Under the pieces are notes generated by a model. It searched no databases. It was not told the origin of the DNA and was given only the letters and a program-made list of their open reading frames with translations. Of a DNA stretch of 64,000 nucleotides, positions 1 through 8,380 are shown in pieces. Positions within the stretch are counted from its first letter, which is position 1, and every line of letters begins with the position of its first letter. Location: contig NZ_RWIU01000009.1 of NCBI RefSeq assembly GCF_003944765.1, forward strand, positions 115,590 to 179,589. The letters run 5' to 3'. The DNA comes from Hymenobacter perfusus (GTDB lineage Bacteria > Bacteroidota > Bacteroidia > Cytophagales > Hymenobacteraceae). A program made the translations under genes and the position numbers.

Positions 1-490
1 CGGCTTTGTCGAGGGGCTGATACTGGCGCACGTAATGATCGATTTCCGCGAGGCTAAGGGCGCGGAAATACACGCGGGTCTGGTCGGAGAAGACCACCCG
101 GCGACCGTCGCCGTGGAGCAGGCAGACGCCGGTGTACACGTCGTGGGCGCGGCCCTGCAGGCGCTGGAGCATCTGCACGGCCTCGGCCTCGTTGGCGGGC
201 TTGTTGAGCACGTCATCGTCGAGGCACACGATGGTATCAGCCGTAATGACCAGCTCATCGGGGGCCAGATCAGGGGCGTAGGCACTGGCCTTGTGGGCCG
301 CCAGATACTCGGCCACTTCCGCGCGCACCAAGTGGGGCGGGAAGCTTTCATCTACCTCCCGCAGCCGGATTTCATAGGTCAGCCCCAGCTCCGTGAGCAG
401 CTGGCGGCGGCGGGGCGAGTTGGAGGCCAGCACCAGCCGAGGCCGGGCAGGACTGCTGAGCGAAGCGGTATCAGGAGCGGAAAGCGGCAT
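1..490 (-). CDS. maf: Maf-family nucleotide pyrophosphatase, 3' end cut by window edge
   Basis: Maf proteins hydrolyse non-canonical or UTP/dTTP-type nucleoside triphosphates in the cytoplasm (house-cleaning; older name septum formation inhibitor). About 163 codons are visible. The family N-terminal signature L-A-S-N-S-P-R-R lies at residues 21-28, and the ITADTIV motif with the catalytic Asp region lies near residues 80-90, followed by a lysine-proline turn (NKP). The ATG at 490 puts the signature close to the N-terminus as expected. The gene starts inside the last 20 bp of the upstream DUF1015 frame, so the two are probably cotranscribed and translationally coupled. The C-terminus lies outside the window. 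The family call is secure; the substrate class is not resolved. Confidence 0.93.
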   Translation of the reverse strand, partial: MPLSAPDTASLSSPARPRLVLASNSPRRRQLLTELGLTYEIRLREVDESFPPHLVRAEVAEYLAAHKASAYAPDLAPDELVITADTIVCLDDDVLNKPANEAEAVQMLQRLQGRAHDVYTGVCLLHGDGRRVVFSDQTRVYFRALSLAEIDHYVRQYQPLDKA

Positions 491-1793
491 AAAACGGCGC
501 GAAAGTTTCGGAATCCTGAATACTGCTAAACAGGAAGCCACCAATGGTTTTGGGGTAGAAGAAGGTGGATTTGGGGGGCATCACCGAGCCGGAGTGGCAC
601 ACGGCTTCCACCTCCGCCATAGTTACCTCATTGGTAATGAAGGCGGCCCGGGCCTCGCCCCGGTCTACGCGGGCCAAGCACTCGGGAAAGTTGCGCACGT
701 AGGCAGTGCCCGACCACTGGCGCTGCGCTTCGGGGCCGGTTACGCCCAGCACCTTTTCCAGCACGAAGTAATGCAGCACCGTCAGGTCCAGGGCCTTTAC
801 CTCGGGCGTAGTATCCCAGGCCAGCAGCTCGTGCACCTCCGGCCGCAACCGGATTTTGTACGCCTGCCCCTCGCCCAGATACAGCCCGAAGGCCCAGGGC
901 TTGCCGGCAATGCGCTCGGGCAGATCATAGGCATCCTCCAGGGGTAGCACCGTAAAGTACGGCGCCAGCCGGGCCAGCAGCTCGGCCGAGGTCAGGCCGC
1001 CGGGCAACTCCAGCACGAGCCGGTGCGTGGGCAGAATCCGCAGGTCGTCGGCCGCCGCGTTGGTGAGGTACATGAGGTGGAAATTCCAGGCTTCGTGCCC
1101 GGTATACGCGGCCCCGGCCGCCGCCCGCCGCGCCTGCCGATACGCCAGGGAGCCTTCGTAGCGGTGGTGTCCGTCGGCCAGAATGACCTCCCGCTGCGCC
1201 AGCACCTGCTGAAACTGCCGGATAACGCGCGCATCCTGAATCACGGCCAGCACGTCGCGCGCGCCCTGGTAATCCTCCTCCGTCTGGTAGAGCGGGCTGC
1301 GCATGGCCTCATCCATGTAGTGCTCCAGCTCAAATGCATCGTCGCGGTAGAGGCCGTGGGTGGCACTGGTCTGGAACCCGGTGCGCGCCAGCAACTCGGC
1401 CCGGTCGTTGACGGCGGCGGGCAGCGTATTCTCGTGGCGCAGCACTACGTTTTCGGCCCAATCGGTAGCCCGGATGTGGCACATGAAACCTTTGCGGCAA
1501 TACTCGCGGGAGCTACCCGCCAACCGGAAATACTGATAGTACACGTAGATTCCCGGCAGCTCATCCTGCAGCAGCACGCCCTGCTCCTGCCATTCCCGCA
1601 GGCGTTGCGCCGCCGCACCGGCCGCGTCCTCGCCCCGGGGCACCGAGAGGTGAATACTATTGAGCGGGTTGCGGTACAGTGCCTCCCGCTGCTTCACCGA
1701 CACCACATCGAACAGCGGCGACACGTACGCGTCAATCTGCTGGCTCAGCTCCGAGTTGTAGCGCCAGCCGCGCAGGGGTTGAATTTCAGCCAA
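471..1793 (-). CDS. DUF1015 family protein
   Basis: About 440 aa, matching the usual length of DUF1015, a cytoplasmic family of unknown biochemical function common in Bacteroidota. The family opening A-E-I-x-P-x-R-G-W-R-Y-N follows directly after a TTG codon at 1793, and the D-G-H-H-R-Y-E motif sits mid-protein. I chose TTG at 1793 because family members begin at this point. An ATG at 1847 would add 18 hydrophobic, AT-rich residues encoded in what looks like leader DNA only 6 bp from the pdxH stop. The 3' end overlaps maf by 20 bp. The order pdxH, DUF1015, maf on one strand suggests one transcription unit. Confidence 0.88.
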   Translation of the reverse strand: MAEIQPLRGWRYNSELSQQIDAYVSPLFDVVSVKQREALYRNPLNSIHLSVPRGEDAAGAAAQRLREWQEQGVLLQDELPGIYVYYQYFRLAGSSREYCRKGFMCHIRATDWAENVVLRHENTLPAAVNDRAELLARTGFQTSATHGLYRDDAFELEHYMDEAMRSPLYQTEEDYQGARDVLAVIQDARVIRQFQQVLAQREVILADGHHRYEGSLAYRQARRAAAGAAYTGHEAWNFHLMYLTNAAADDLRILPTHRLVLELPGGLTSAELLARLAPYFTVLPLEDAYDLPERIAGKPWAFGLYLGEGQAYKIRLRPEVHELLAWDTTPEVKALDLTVLHYFVLEKVLGVTGPEAQRQWSGTAYVRNFPECLARVDRGEARAAFITNEVTMAEVEAVCHSGSVMPPKSTFFYPKTIGGFLFSSIQDSETFAPFYAAFRS

Positions 1794-1852
1794 GAACAGA
1801 AAAATTATGAAGTATGAGAGTTGACTTATGAAGTAATTGGCAAGCACTTACT

Positions 1853-2503
1853 TCAAGGGGCCAGGCGGCTGATTTTCCAGCTGCTGCCATGCAGCTCGTA
1901 CACCAGCCGGTCGTGCAGGCGGGAAGGACGGCCCTGCCAGAATTCCACCCGGTGCGGGCGCAGCATATAGCCACCCCAGTGCCCGGGGCGCGGCAACGGC
2001 TCCTGCCCGGCAAAGCGGGCTTCCACTTCCTGCTCCCGCTGCTCCAGCTCCTCACGGCTCCGAATGGGCTGGCTCTGGGGCGAGGCCCAGGCTCCAAGCT
2101 GACTGCTGCGCGGCCGGCTCTGGAAATACGCCGTGGATACCTCTTCCGACGCTTTTTCTACCCGGCCCTCCACCCGAACCTGCCGCTCCAGTCCGGGCCA
2201 GAAAAACGTGAGGGCCGCCAGGGGGCTGGTGGCCAGCTCCTGGCCCTTGCGCGAGTCGTAGTTGGTAAAGAACAGGAAGCCTTCATCATCGGGCAGGCCC
2301 TTGAGCAGCACAATGCGCGCGGCCGGCTGGCCGGCCTCGTTCACAGTCGACAGCATCATGGCGGTGGGCTCATCCAGGCGGGTAGCCAGGGCTTCATCCA
2401 GCCAGGACCGGAACTGGCGCACGGCATCGGGCTGCACGTCGGCTTCGGTGAGAGTACGCTGGGAATACGTCTGACGCAAATCGGCCAGTTGCTGATCAGT
2501 CAT
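1853..2503 (-). CDS. pdxH: Pyridoxamine 5'-phosphate oxidase
   Basis: PdxH is an FMN flavoprotein that oxidises pyridoxamine or pyridoxine 5'-phosphate to pyridoxal 5'-phosphate, the last step of vitamin B6 synthesis and salvage. The 216 aa product has the family length. Visible blocks are an N-terminal acidic helix, the R-I-V-L-L-K-G-L FMN-binding strand, F-F-T-N-Y-x-S-R-K-G, the substrate segment S-R-P-R-S-S-Q-L-G-A-W-A-S, and the C-terminal G-G-Y-x-L-R-P-x-x-x-E-F-W-Q-G-R-P-x-R-L-H-D-R tail typical of the family. The ATG at 2503 gives the usual N-terminus; a longer frame reaching 2665 runs into intergenic DNA. It is the first gene of a leftward unit with DUF1015 and maf, divergent from the YqgE gene. 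Confidence 0.96.
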   Translation of the reverse strand: MTDQQLADLRQTYSQRTLTEADVQPDAVRQFRSWLDEALATRLDEPTAMMLSTVNEAGQPAARIVLLKGLPDDEGFLFFTNYDSRKGQELATSPLAALTFFWPGLERQVRVEGRVEKASEEVSTAYFQSRPRSSQLGAWASPQSQPIRSREELEQREQEVEARFAGQEPLPRPGHWGGYMLRPHRVEFWQGRPSRLHDRLVYELHGSSWKISRLAP

Positions 2504-2749
2504 GAGAAAGGCTGAAAACAAGAGCGAAGAAAGGAATGTTTGGCCTGGGAGGAGCTGCGCTAACGCATTTGCGGGCCGATAATCCGGCTGCAAGGTAGCA
2601 CATTGCCGACGGCTGACGGAACCCACGCCCCCCTGCTCGTCGTACGCTCTGTAAGTAGGAGCCACTACGGTCAGTCCGAATCTTTTCCGTACTTACCTCT
2701 GCCCTGCCCGCCGTTACCGGCTCCCTCCTTCACCAAAACCCGACTTCCG
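2504..2749. other. Divergent intergenic region pdxH / yqgE
   Basis: These 246 bp separate two divergent genes and must carry both promoters. I see no exact TAnnTTTG box and no strong hairpin, so no promoter is assigned. Confidence 0.4.
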
Positions 2750-3316
2750 ATGCCGCGTCTTCGTCCTGGCAGTCTGCTGATTTCCCAGCCTTTCCTGGGC
2801 GACCCCAACTTCGAGCGTACCGTGGTGCTGTTGTGCAGTCACTCGGAGGAGGAAGGCTCTTTTGGCCTGGTCCTGAACCGGCCGGCCACGCTGCGCCTCG
2901 GCGACGTGCTGGAGCTGCCCGGCGGTGAAACACTGCCGGCCACGCACATTCCACTTGGCATTGGCGGGCCGGTGCAACCCGATACGCTGCACTACCTGCA
3001 CCAACAGCCCGACCTGCCCCAGGCCAGCCACCTGGGCGACCAGGTGTACTGGGGGGGCAGCTTTTCGCAACTGCTTGAGCAGCTCATCAGTGGCCAGGCG
3101 GCCCCCGATGACGTACGCCTCTACGTAGGCTATTCGGGCTGGACGGCCGGGCAGCTGGCGGAAGAGGTGCGGGAAAATGTCTGGATTGTGCATCCCAATG
3201 CTGCCGCGAAAGTATTTACTTTGACCACTGATGCCTTCTGGCAGTCCATTCTGCGGGAAAAGGGCGGGCGCTACCGTATGCTGTCCAACTACCCCACCGA
3301 CCCCCGCCTGAATTAA
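2750..3316 (+). CDS. YqgE/AlgH family protein (DUF179)
   Basis: 188 aa, the normal size for the YqgE/AlgH family, a cytoplasmic fold whose biochemical role is not established (AlgH in Pseudomonas was linked to alginate regulation). The family opening P-G-S-L-L-I-S-Q-P-F-L-x-D-P-N-F-x-R-T-V-V-L-L is intact from residue 6, followed by G-S-F-G-L-V-L-N-R-P, the G-G-P-V motif, and L-Y-V-G-Y-S-G-W near the C-terminus. The ATG at 2750 places the motif correctly; an earlier in-frame start at 2603 encodes unrelated intergenic sequence. A GC-rich hairpin (3330-3346) lies between it and the DUF349 gene. Confidence 0.93.
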   Translation: MPRLRPGSLLISQPFLGDPNFERTVVLLCSHSEEEGSFGLVLNRPATLRLGDVLELPGGETLPATHIPLGIGGPVQPDTLHYLHQQPDLPQASHLGDQVYWGGSFSQLLEQLISGQAAPDDVRLYVGYSGWTAGQLAEEVRENVWIVHPNAAAKVFTLTTDAFWQSILREKGGRYRMLSNYPTDPRLN

Positions 3317-3363
3317 CGCTTTACCACCTCCCGGCCACCGGCCGGGTCTTCCTTCCGACTTGT

Positions 3364-5661
3364 ATGCTACCTGATCAGAATTCCCCCGCCCCCACTCACT
3401 CCGACGACAGCGCGGAGTCGCCCCAGCAGATACTGGAACGTCGCCTGGCCGAAATCCAAAACCGCCCGGCCGCGCCTGAGGATATTACGGAGCGCCCCGC
3501 CCAGGGTACCCCGCCCCTGCCCGCCGAGCCTGTTGGGGCCGGTACGGCCGAGTCGGCAGCGGCTACCGCTGCCCCCGAGCCGGATAGCCCCGAAGCAACG
3601 GCCGCAACGGAGTCTATCACCCACGTACCCGCCGAAGCGGCTACGGCGGAGGTGCATTCCGCCGGCGAGGCCCGCGCCATGGCGCACTACGGTACCACTT
3701 CTCCGGCCGCCGAGCAGCCTGCTGCGCCCACTGAGCCAGCGGAGGAACCAGCCACTACTTCAGAAGAAACACCGCAGGATACCGCCCGGCCCGAACCAGA
3801 AGCCCCGCACGTTACCCCAGTGGTGGAGGTAACCCCAGGCAATGTGGAAGCGTCCCTCGAAAGCGCCCCTACCGTTGGCTCCCTGCACACCTCCTCCGAC
3901 GCGGCCGCCGTTGAGGGAGAGGAAGAATACGTACCGGAAGCGCCGGCCGTAGACTTCTCCACCCTGGATCTGCCCGCCCGGACGGCTCACCTGCTGCAGC
4001 TGCTGCGCCGCCCCGACGCCCGCCAGAACCGCAAGCAGATTTCTGACCTTTATCGCCTCTACGACACCCAGTTGCAAACCGAGCGTGCTACTGCCCGCCA
4101 GCACTTCGTGGATCAGGGCAACCAGGCCGAGGAATTTGCTTACGCCGGCCCCGAGGGTCATCAGGACCTAACCAAAGCCTTCCAGGAGTTCCGTGACAGC
4201 CGGGCCCGCGATGCCAAGGCCGAAGATGAGCAGCGCACCAAGAACCTGACCCATAAGCAGTACCTGCTCTCCCAGCTGCGCACCTTGGTAGAATCGGCTG
4301 AAACCAAGGATAGTTCGGCCCGCATCAAGGCGCTGCAAAACGATTGGAAAGCCACCGGCCCGGTGCCCCAGAAGGAGGCCCAGGAGCTGTGGAACAGCTA
4401 CCACGCGCTGCTCGACATTTACTATAACAACCGCGGCCTGTTCTTCGAAATGAAGGAGCTGGACCGTCGCCGCAACCTGGAGGCCAAGGAAGTCCTCATC
4501 ACCCGCGCCGAGGCCCTGCAGCAGCAGCCCAGCATCAACAAGGCCCTGCAGGAGCTGCGGCAGCTGCACGATGAGTGGAAACACATCGGCCCCGTGCCTA
4601 ACGAGCAACGCGAAACGCTCTGGCAGCGCTTCCTCCAGGCTTCGGAGCAGGTGCACAACCGCAAGCAGGAATTCCTGACAACCCGCCAGACCCAGGAAAC
4701 GGCTAATCTAGAGCGTAAAACCGCCCTCATGGAGCAGCTACGGCCCTTCGGCGAATTCCAGACGGAGCGCGTGAATGAGTGGCGCGCCAAAACCGACGAA
4801 CTGCAGAAGCTGAAGGAAGCCTGGGACGCCGCCGGCCTCGTCCCCCGCGACAAGGCCGAGCAGCTGAACCGGCAGTTCTGGGGTGCGTACAAGGCCTTTT
4901 TCCAGAAGAAAAATCAGTTCTTCAAGGCCCTCGACGAGGAAAAAAATACCAACCTCAAGCGCAAGCTCGACCTGTGTGAGCAGGCCGAAGCCGCTTTGCA
5001 GAGCGCAAACTGGGAAGAGGCTCGCGAAACCGTTATCCGCCTCCAGAAAGAATGGAAGCTGGTTGGCCGGGTACCCGAGAAGCAGTCGGACAAGGTCTGG
5101 AACCGTTTCCGGACCGCCTGCGACGCCTTCTTTGACCGCAAAAAAGAAGAAACCCGCCAGCGTGACCATCAGGTGCAGCAGCTCGGCCAGGAACAGACTC
5201 AGCACCTCGCGCAGGTAACCGAAGCAGTAACCGGTCTTTCTGCTGACCAGCCCGGCACGCTGGAGGGCTTCCGCCAGCACGTAAGCGAATGGCGGGCCTT
5301 CGACAGCGGAGCCCGCCACTCCGGGCAGGCGGAGGACAGGTTCCAGACGCTGATGGGCAAGTACCTCGACCAGGTACCGGGCCTCTCCTACGCCGACCGC
5401 ACAGACCTGCTGTTTGCGCTGCAGATTGAGCGCCTCAAGTCGTCGCCCGACGCCCAGCAGCAGCTCTACAAGAAGGAGCAGACGTTGCGCCGGGAAATCA
5501 ACGAGTTGGAAAATGACATTTCAACTCTTAAAACCAACCTGGAGTTTTTTGCCCGCTCCAAAAATGCCGGCCAGCTTCGGGAGGAATATCAGGGCCGCAT
5601 CAATGAAGCCCAGACGCGGATTGACGGGCTGAAGCGCCAACTGCGGGCCGTAAGAAGCTAG
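3364..5661 (+). CDS. DUF349 repeat coiled-coil protein
   Basis: 765 aa. The first about 200 residues are low complexity (Ala, Glu, Pro, Thr), probably disordered. From about residue 240 the protein is highly charged and helical with four DUF349 units. Each carries the W-x-x-x-G-x-V-P ... L/V-W-x-x-F pattern, near residues 322, 407, 485 and 562. The last about 70 residues are a strong coiled coil (E-I-N-E-L-E-N-D-I-x-x-L). DUF349 proteins are abundant in Bacteroidota but have no firm biochemical role. There is no signal peptide or membrane segment, so it is probably cytosolic. It ends just before a perfect terminator and is likely monocistronic or paired with yqgE. Confidence 0.92.
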   Translation: MLPDQNSPAPTHSDDSAESPQQILERRLAEIQNRPAAPEDITERPAQGTPPLPAEPVGAGTAESAAATAAPEPDSPEATAATESITHVPAEAATAEVHSAGEARAMAHYGTTSPAAEQPAAPTEPAEEPATTSEETPQDTARPEPEAPHVTPVVEVTPGNVEASLESAPTVGSLHTSSDAAAVEGEEEYVPEAPAVDFSTLDLPARTAHLLQLLRRPDARQNRKQISDLYRLYDTQLQTERATARQHFVDQGNQAEEFAYAGPEGHQDLTKAFQEFRDSRARDAKAEDEQRTKNLTHKQYLLSQLRTLVESAETKDSSARIKALQNDWKATGPVPQKEAQELWNSYHALLDIYYNNRGLFFEMKELDRRRNLEAKEVLITRAEALQQQPSINKALQELRQLHDEWKHIGPVPNEQRETLWQRFLQASEQVHNRKQEFLTTRQTQETANLERKTALMEQLRPFGEFQTERVNEWRAKTDELQKLKEAWDAAGLVPRDKAEQLNRQFWGAYKAFFQKKNQFFKALDEEKNTNLKRKLDLCEQAEAALQSANWEEARETVIRLQKEWKLVGRVPEKQSDKVWNRFRTACDAFFDRKKEETRQRDHQVQQLGQEQTQHLAQVTEAVTGLSADQPGTLEGFRQHVSEWRAFDSGARHSGQAEDRFQTLMGKYLDQVPGLSYADRTDLLFALQIERLKSSPDAQQQLYKKEQTLRREINELENDISTLKTNLEFFARSKNAGQLREEYQGRINEAQTRIDGLKRQLRAVRS

Positions 5662-5683
5662 CTTCACCCGATATTTCAGCAAA

Positions 5684-5721
5684 ACACCGCGCCCGGTTAA
5701 CAGGCGCGGTGTTTTTATTTT
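5684..5721 (+). terminator. Intrinsic terminator of the DUF349 gene
   Basis: A perfect 10-bp stem (ACACCGCGCC / GGCGCGGTGT) with a 9-base loop is followed by a T-rich run, 22 bp after the DUF349 stop codon. Confidence 0.9.
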
Positions 5722-5771
5722 TCGACAGGTCAGTTAGTTAGTTTTTTTCAACAGGAAATTTCAGGAAAGTA

Positions 5772-5803
5772 CTTGCCCTGTTCGCCGGCAACGCCTACTT
5801 TTG
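5772..5803 (+). promoter_or_regulatory. Bacteroidota-type promoter of tRNA-Thr
   Basis: CTTG at 5772-5775 and TACTTTTG at 5796-5803 are separated by 20 bp. This fits the Bacteroidota housekeeping promoter (TTG near -33, TAnnTTTG at -7). The -7 box is an exact match and lies 12 bp before the mature tRNA end, a sensible leader length. Confidence 0.7.
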
Positions 5804-5815
5804 TGCCACCTGAAT

Positions 5816-5888
<73 letters not shown>

Positions 5889-5900
5889 CTTAGCTAAATT

Positions 5901-5937
5901 AAGCCCGTGTAAATCAATGATTTGCACGGGCTTTTTT
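5901..5937 (+). terminator. Terminator after tRNA-Thr
   Basis: A 14-bp stem (AAGCCCGTGTAAAT / ATTTGCACGGGCTT, one G-T pair) with a 5-base loop, followed by T residues, 13 bp after the tRNA. Confidence 0.88.
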
Positions 5938-6000
5938 ATTGGTGTGCCCGCTAGTGTGCCCCTTTGGCCTGAATACCGGCTCTTCTTACCTGTCTCGTAG

Positions 6001-6039
6001 CAAAAAAAGCCCCCATCCGTCGATGAGGGCTTTTTTTTG
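6001..6039. terminator. Bidirectional terminator-like hairpin
   Basis: A seven-A run plus GCCC pairs with GGGC plus a T run around a short loop. It is flanked by A and T runs on both sides, so it would work in either direction. It may be a second barrier between the tRNA and the leftward gene at 6180-6473. Confidence 0.6.
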
Positions 6040-6129
6040 CAATAGGCTGGCTCTTGCCGCCGGGTCACATACCTGTAAACGGTCATGCCATCCTCAGCTC
6101 CAGTCGTCAAACACATTTTGAAGAAACAG

Positions 6130-6158
6130 AAACGCCCCAGGTAGATACCGGGGCGTTT
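6130..6158 (-). terminator. Terminator of the leftward small secreted protein gene
   Basis: AAACGCCCC pairs with GGGGCGTTT; on the minus strand it is followed by T-rich sequence, 22 bp after the stop of the 6180-6473 gene. Confidence 0.75.
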
Positions 6159-6179
6159 GCTGCAGGCATTACACCTGTT

Positions 6180-6473
6180 TTAATAGGGGATGACTACAGG
6201 TCCAAGTGCATCAAGCCAACCTTGCCAATAATCCATTTGACTTTGGTCTCCTACATAAACAGCGTAGTCATGATTAGATTTACCTGTCAGATACAAGTTG
6301 TACTTGTTTTCGTCACTTGGGTCAATGTTTACTTCACGCGACAGATCATACCCACCTTGCCAATAGTCTGCTCTTGAGTAGGCTACACGGCTAGTCGCTG
6401 CATTAGCACTGAGGCCAGGAGCAACACTTGTCAACCCTACGGCAGCAAGTAAGATGTACACTGCTTTTTTCAT
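6180..6473 (-). CDS. Small secreted protein, YxxGxxxG family (outlying copy)
   Basis: 97 aa with a clear signal peptide (M-K-K, hydrophobic core, A-N-A cut near residue 25), so probably exported. The mature part carries Y-W-Q-G-G-Y-D-L near its N-terminus and Y-W-Q-G-W-L-D-A-L near its C-terminus. These are the two ends of the paired Y-x-x-G-x-x-x-G pattern shared with genes at 18895, 19637, 20013 and 20510. This copy is the most divergent: the second small residue is L or A rather than G. I know no named family with this signature and assign no function. The IS element begins 48 bp upstream of its start codon, so its promoter region may be altered. Its own terminator follows. Confidence 0.75.
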   Translation of the reverse strand: MKKAVYILLAAVGLTSVAPGLSANAATSRVAYSRADYWQGGYDLSREVNIDPSDENKYNLYLTGKSNHDYAVYVGDQSQMDYWQGWLDALGPVVIPY

Positions 6474-6520
6474 AACAAACAGAATCTATTGAGTGGAAGG
6501 ATATACAATAGTATGTCTAC

Positions 6521-7320
6521 CTAGAGAGTGTGGACAGTTAGCGCAACCAATCGAGTGCGGCGAGTAGGTGGGCAGTGGCCAAAAAGGAAACGGCGGTTTT
6601 ATCGTAGCAGGTCGCGAAACCTCTGGCTTCCTTGAGTCGACCGAAGAACCGTTCGGCCTTATTGCGCTCGGCGTAGAGGTTCTGGTCGTAAGCCCGACGC
6701 TCGTTGCGGCTGGATTTGGGTGGAATGACGGGCTCGGCGTGGCGGCAGGCAATGGCGGCGAGCACGGCGTTGGTATCATAGGCGTTGTCGGCCACAACGG
6801 CCCCGGGCGCGTGGCGCAGCCCCGCTAACAAGACCGGCAACTGTGTGCAATTGACCCAATGGCCGGGCGTGAGCACCAAGTGTAAGCAGTTGCCCAACGC
6901 GTCAACCGCGGCGTGCAGTTTGGTGGAAAAGCTGCCCCGGCTGCGGCCTAAGCTTTCGGCTGCGGGCGTACTTTTTTTTGCCCGGCTGCGGCTTTGTGGG
7001 CCTTGAGGGTGGTCGAATCGACCAGCACCCAGGCGTAGTCGGGTTCTTGCACTGCTTGGAACAGGGCTTCCCACACCCCGGCTTGGGCCCAGCGCCGAAA
7101 GCGCCGCGCCACCGTGTTCCAGGGGCCGAATCGCTCGGGTAAGTCGCGCCAAGAAATACCCGTTCGCACACGGTAAAGCACGGCGTTGACAAACAGCCGG
7201 TTGTCGCGCCCTCGACTTAGGCGGCCAAGCGTAAGGGGGGGCGACGGCTTTCCATTCGTGTTCACTTAATTCGTGGCGGCGCATGGGTCAAAAATACCTC
7301 TTACTGTCCACACACTCTAG
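6521..7320 (-). mobile_element. IS5-type insertion sequence, frameshifted copy
   Basis: About 800 bp bounded by imperfect terminal inverted repeats (left CTAGAGAGTGTGGACAGTTA, right end CTAGAGTGTGTGGACAGTAA when reversed). CTAG occurs at both outer ends and could be the target duplication, which is common for IS5 relatives. It carries one DDE transposase on the minus strand, interrupted by two frame changes. The element abuts a histidine-kinase fragment on its right. No matching 5' half of that kinase lies on its left, so a deletion or recombination accompanied the insertion. Confidence 0.88.
6538..7284 (-). pseudogene. IS5-type DDE transposase with two frame changes
   Basis: The protein is recognisable only by joining frames. 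The start (M-R-R-H-E-L-S-E-H-E-W) from 7284 is in frame A. The middle (R-D-N-R-L-F-V-N-A-V, then W-R-D-L-P-E-R-F-G-P-W-N-T-V, and the V-D-S-T catalytic-Asp strand) is in frame B. The C-terminal half (L-G-R-S-R-G, V-A-D-N-A-Y-D with the second Asp, and a C-terminal R-N-K-A-E-R-F-F with the Glu) is back in frame A. The first change falls at a run of seven C (7235-7241 as G on the plus strand) and looks like a damaging one-base insertion. The second, -1, falls at a run of eight A (6972-6979 as T), a plausible programmed slippage site as in two-ORF IS5 relatives. Confidence 0.85.
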
Positions 7321-8117
7321 GGGGCGTGGCCCGCAGCATAAACGAAATGGCCCGGCAGCTGGCCCGGCGCATGGCCGAGGAACGCCAGAACGAGCAGGCC
7401 CGCTACGAGCTTATCACCAGCCTCTCGCACGACCTCAAAAGCCCCCTTACGTCCATTCTGGGATACCTGGACCTACTGCAAACGCCGAGCGGCCTGACCG
7501 GTGATACCCCGCAGCACTACGTGGCCACCGCGCACCGCAAAGCCCTGCTGCTCAATTCCCGCATCAACCGCCTGTTCGAGTACAGCCAGCTCAGCACGCT
7601 TTCGGAGCGGGGGCTGCTGCAGATGGTGCCCACGCTGCTACGGCAGCTGGCTGGCGACTTTGTACCGCTGTTCGAGCGCCGGGGTATTACGGTCGAATTG
7701 ACCTGTACACCTGCCACCGTACTGTTGCCCATCGACCACCATTACTGAGTGCGGGCGCTGGAAAACCTATTCGACAATGCCGTGCGCTACGCCGCCCCCG
7801 ACTCCGTATTTTCTGTGTGCCTGACGCAGCTGCCGGATAAGGTGCAGCTGGTGCTGGCCAACCAAACCGAGCAGGTAAGTGAAGCGGATGCCGAGCGCCT
7901 CTTCGACCGGTTTTACCGGGGCGAGGCCGCCCGGCGCAGCGAAGGCAGCGGCCTGGGCCTGGCCATCACCCGCCGCATTCTGGAATTGCACCACAGCACC
8001 ATTACCGCGCATCGGGAAGGCTGTGAGCTGCAATTTAGAGTTACGATTCCCTACACGCCCCAGATGGCGAAAAGTCCACAAGGGAATTCGTCTCTGATAG
8101 CCCGGTACACCGGGTAA
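7321..8117 (+). pseudogene. Histidine kinase remnant, 5' lost at IS, internal stop
   Basis: Reading in from the IS end, the frame enters inside a HAMP domain (G-G-V-A-R-S-I-N-E-M). It then shows the H-box S-L-S-H-D-L-K-S-P-L-T-S, an in-frame TGA at 7746-7748, the N-box A-L-E-N-L-F-D-N-A-V-R-Y and the G2 box G-S-G-L-G-L-A-I-T-R-R. The sensor, membrane segments and most of HAMP are missing. The TGA falls where related kinases often have Trp or another residue just before the N-box, so one base change could explain it. Two decay events make a functional product very unlikely. No partner response regulator remains next to it. Confidence 0.88.
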
Positions 8118-8380
8118 ACAGGCGCTTTATGTAAGTGGATATCGGCAGAGTTGATGCAGTGGACGGCAGATGCAGTCAAATGAACCCAGCGCCCCAACTG
8201 CCGCAGCCGACGACGCTGCCACACACGCAGCAGCAGCAAACCCGGAATCAGCAGCAAGACCCAGTTATTGGCTTCGGGGTAGCTCGTGCCGTTAAGGTTG
8301 ACCATAAAATTGACGCAGTACCAGCCGGTCAGCCGGCCCAGACGCGGCAGCAGCAGGGAGTAATCAGCACCGAAACCCTG
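8051..8380 (-). pseudogene. Membrane-protein C-terminal fragment, family not recognised
   Basis: An open frame with no convincing start. It opens with an aromatic segment (G-W-Y-C-V-N-F-M-V-N-L) followed by N-W-V-L-L-L-I-P-G-L-L-L-L, a likely transmembrane helix, and a basic R-R-R-L-R cytoplasmic flank. It overlaps the 3' end of the kinase remnant on the opposite strand. The upstream sequence is stopped in this frame at 8381. It looks like the tail of a polytopic membrane protein left by the same decay that broke the kinase. An ATG at 8305 could give an 84 aa product, but nothing supports its use. Confidence 0.4.

Noticed and set aside
1793..1847. ATG 1847 as start of the DUF1015 gene
   Set aside because: The added residues are hydrophobic and AT-rich with no family counterpart; the TTG at 1793 lies directly before the conserved opening.
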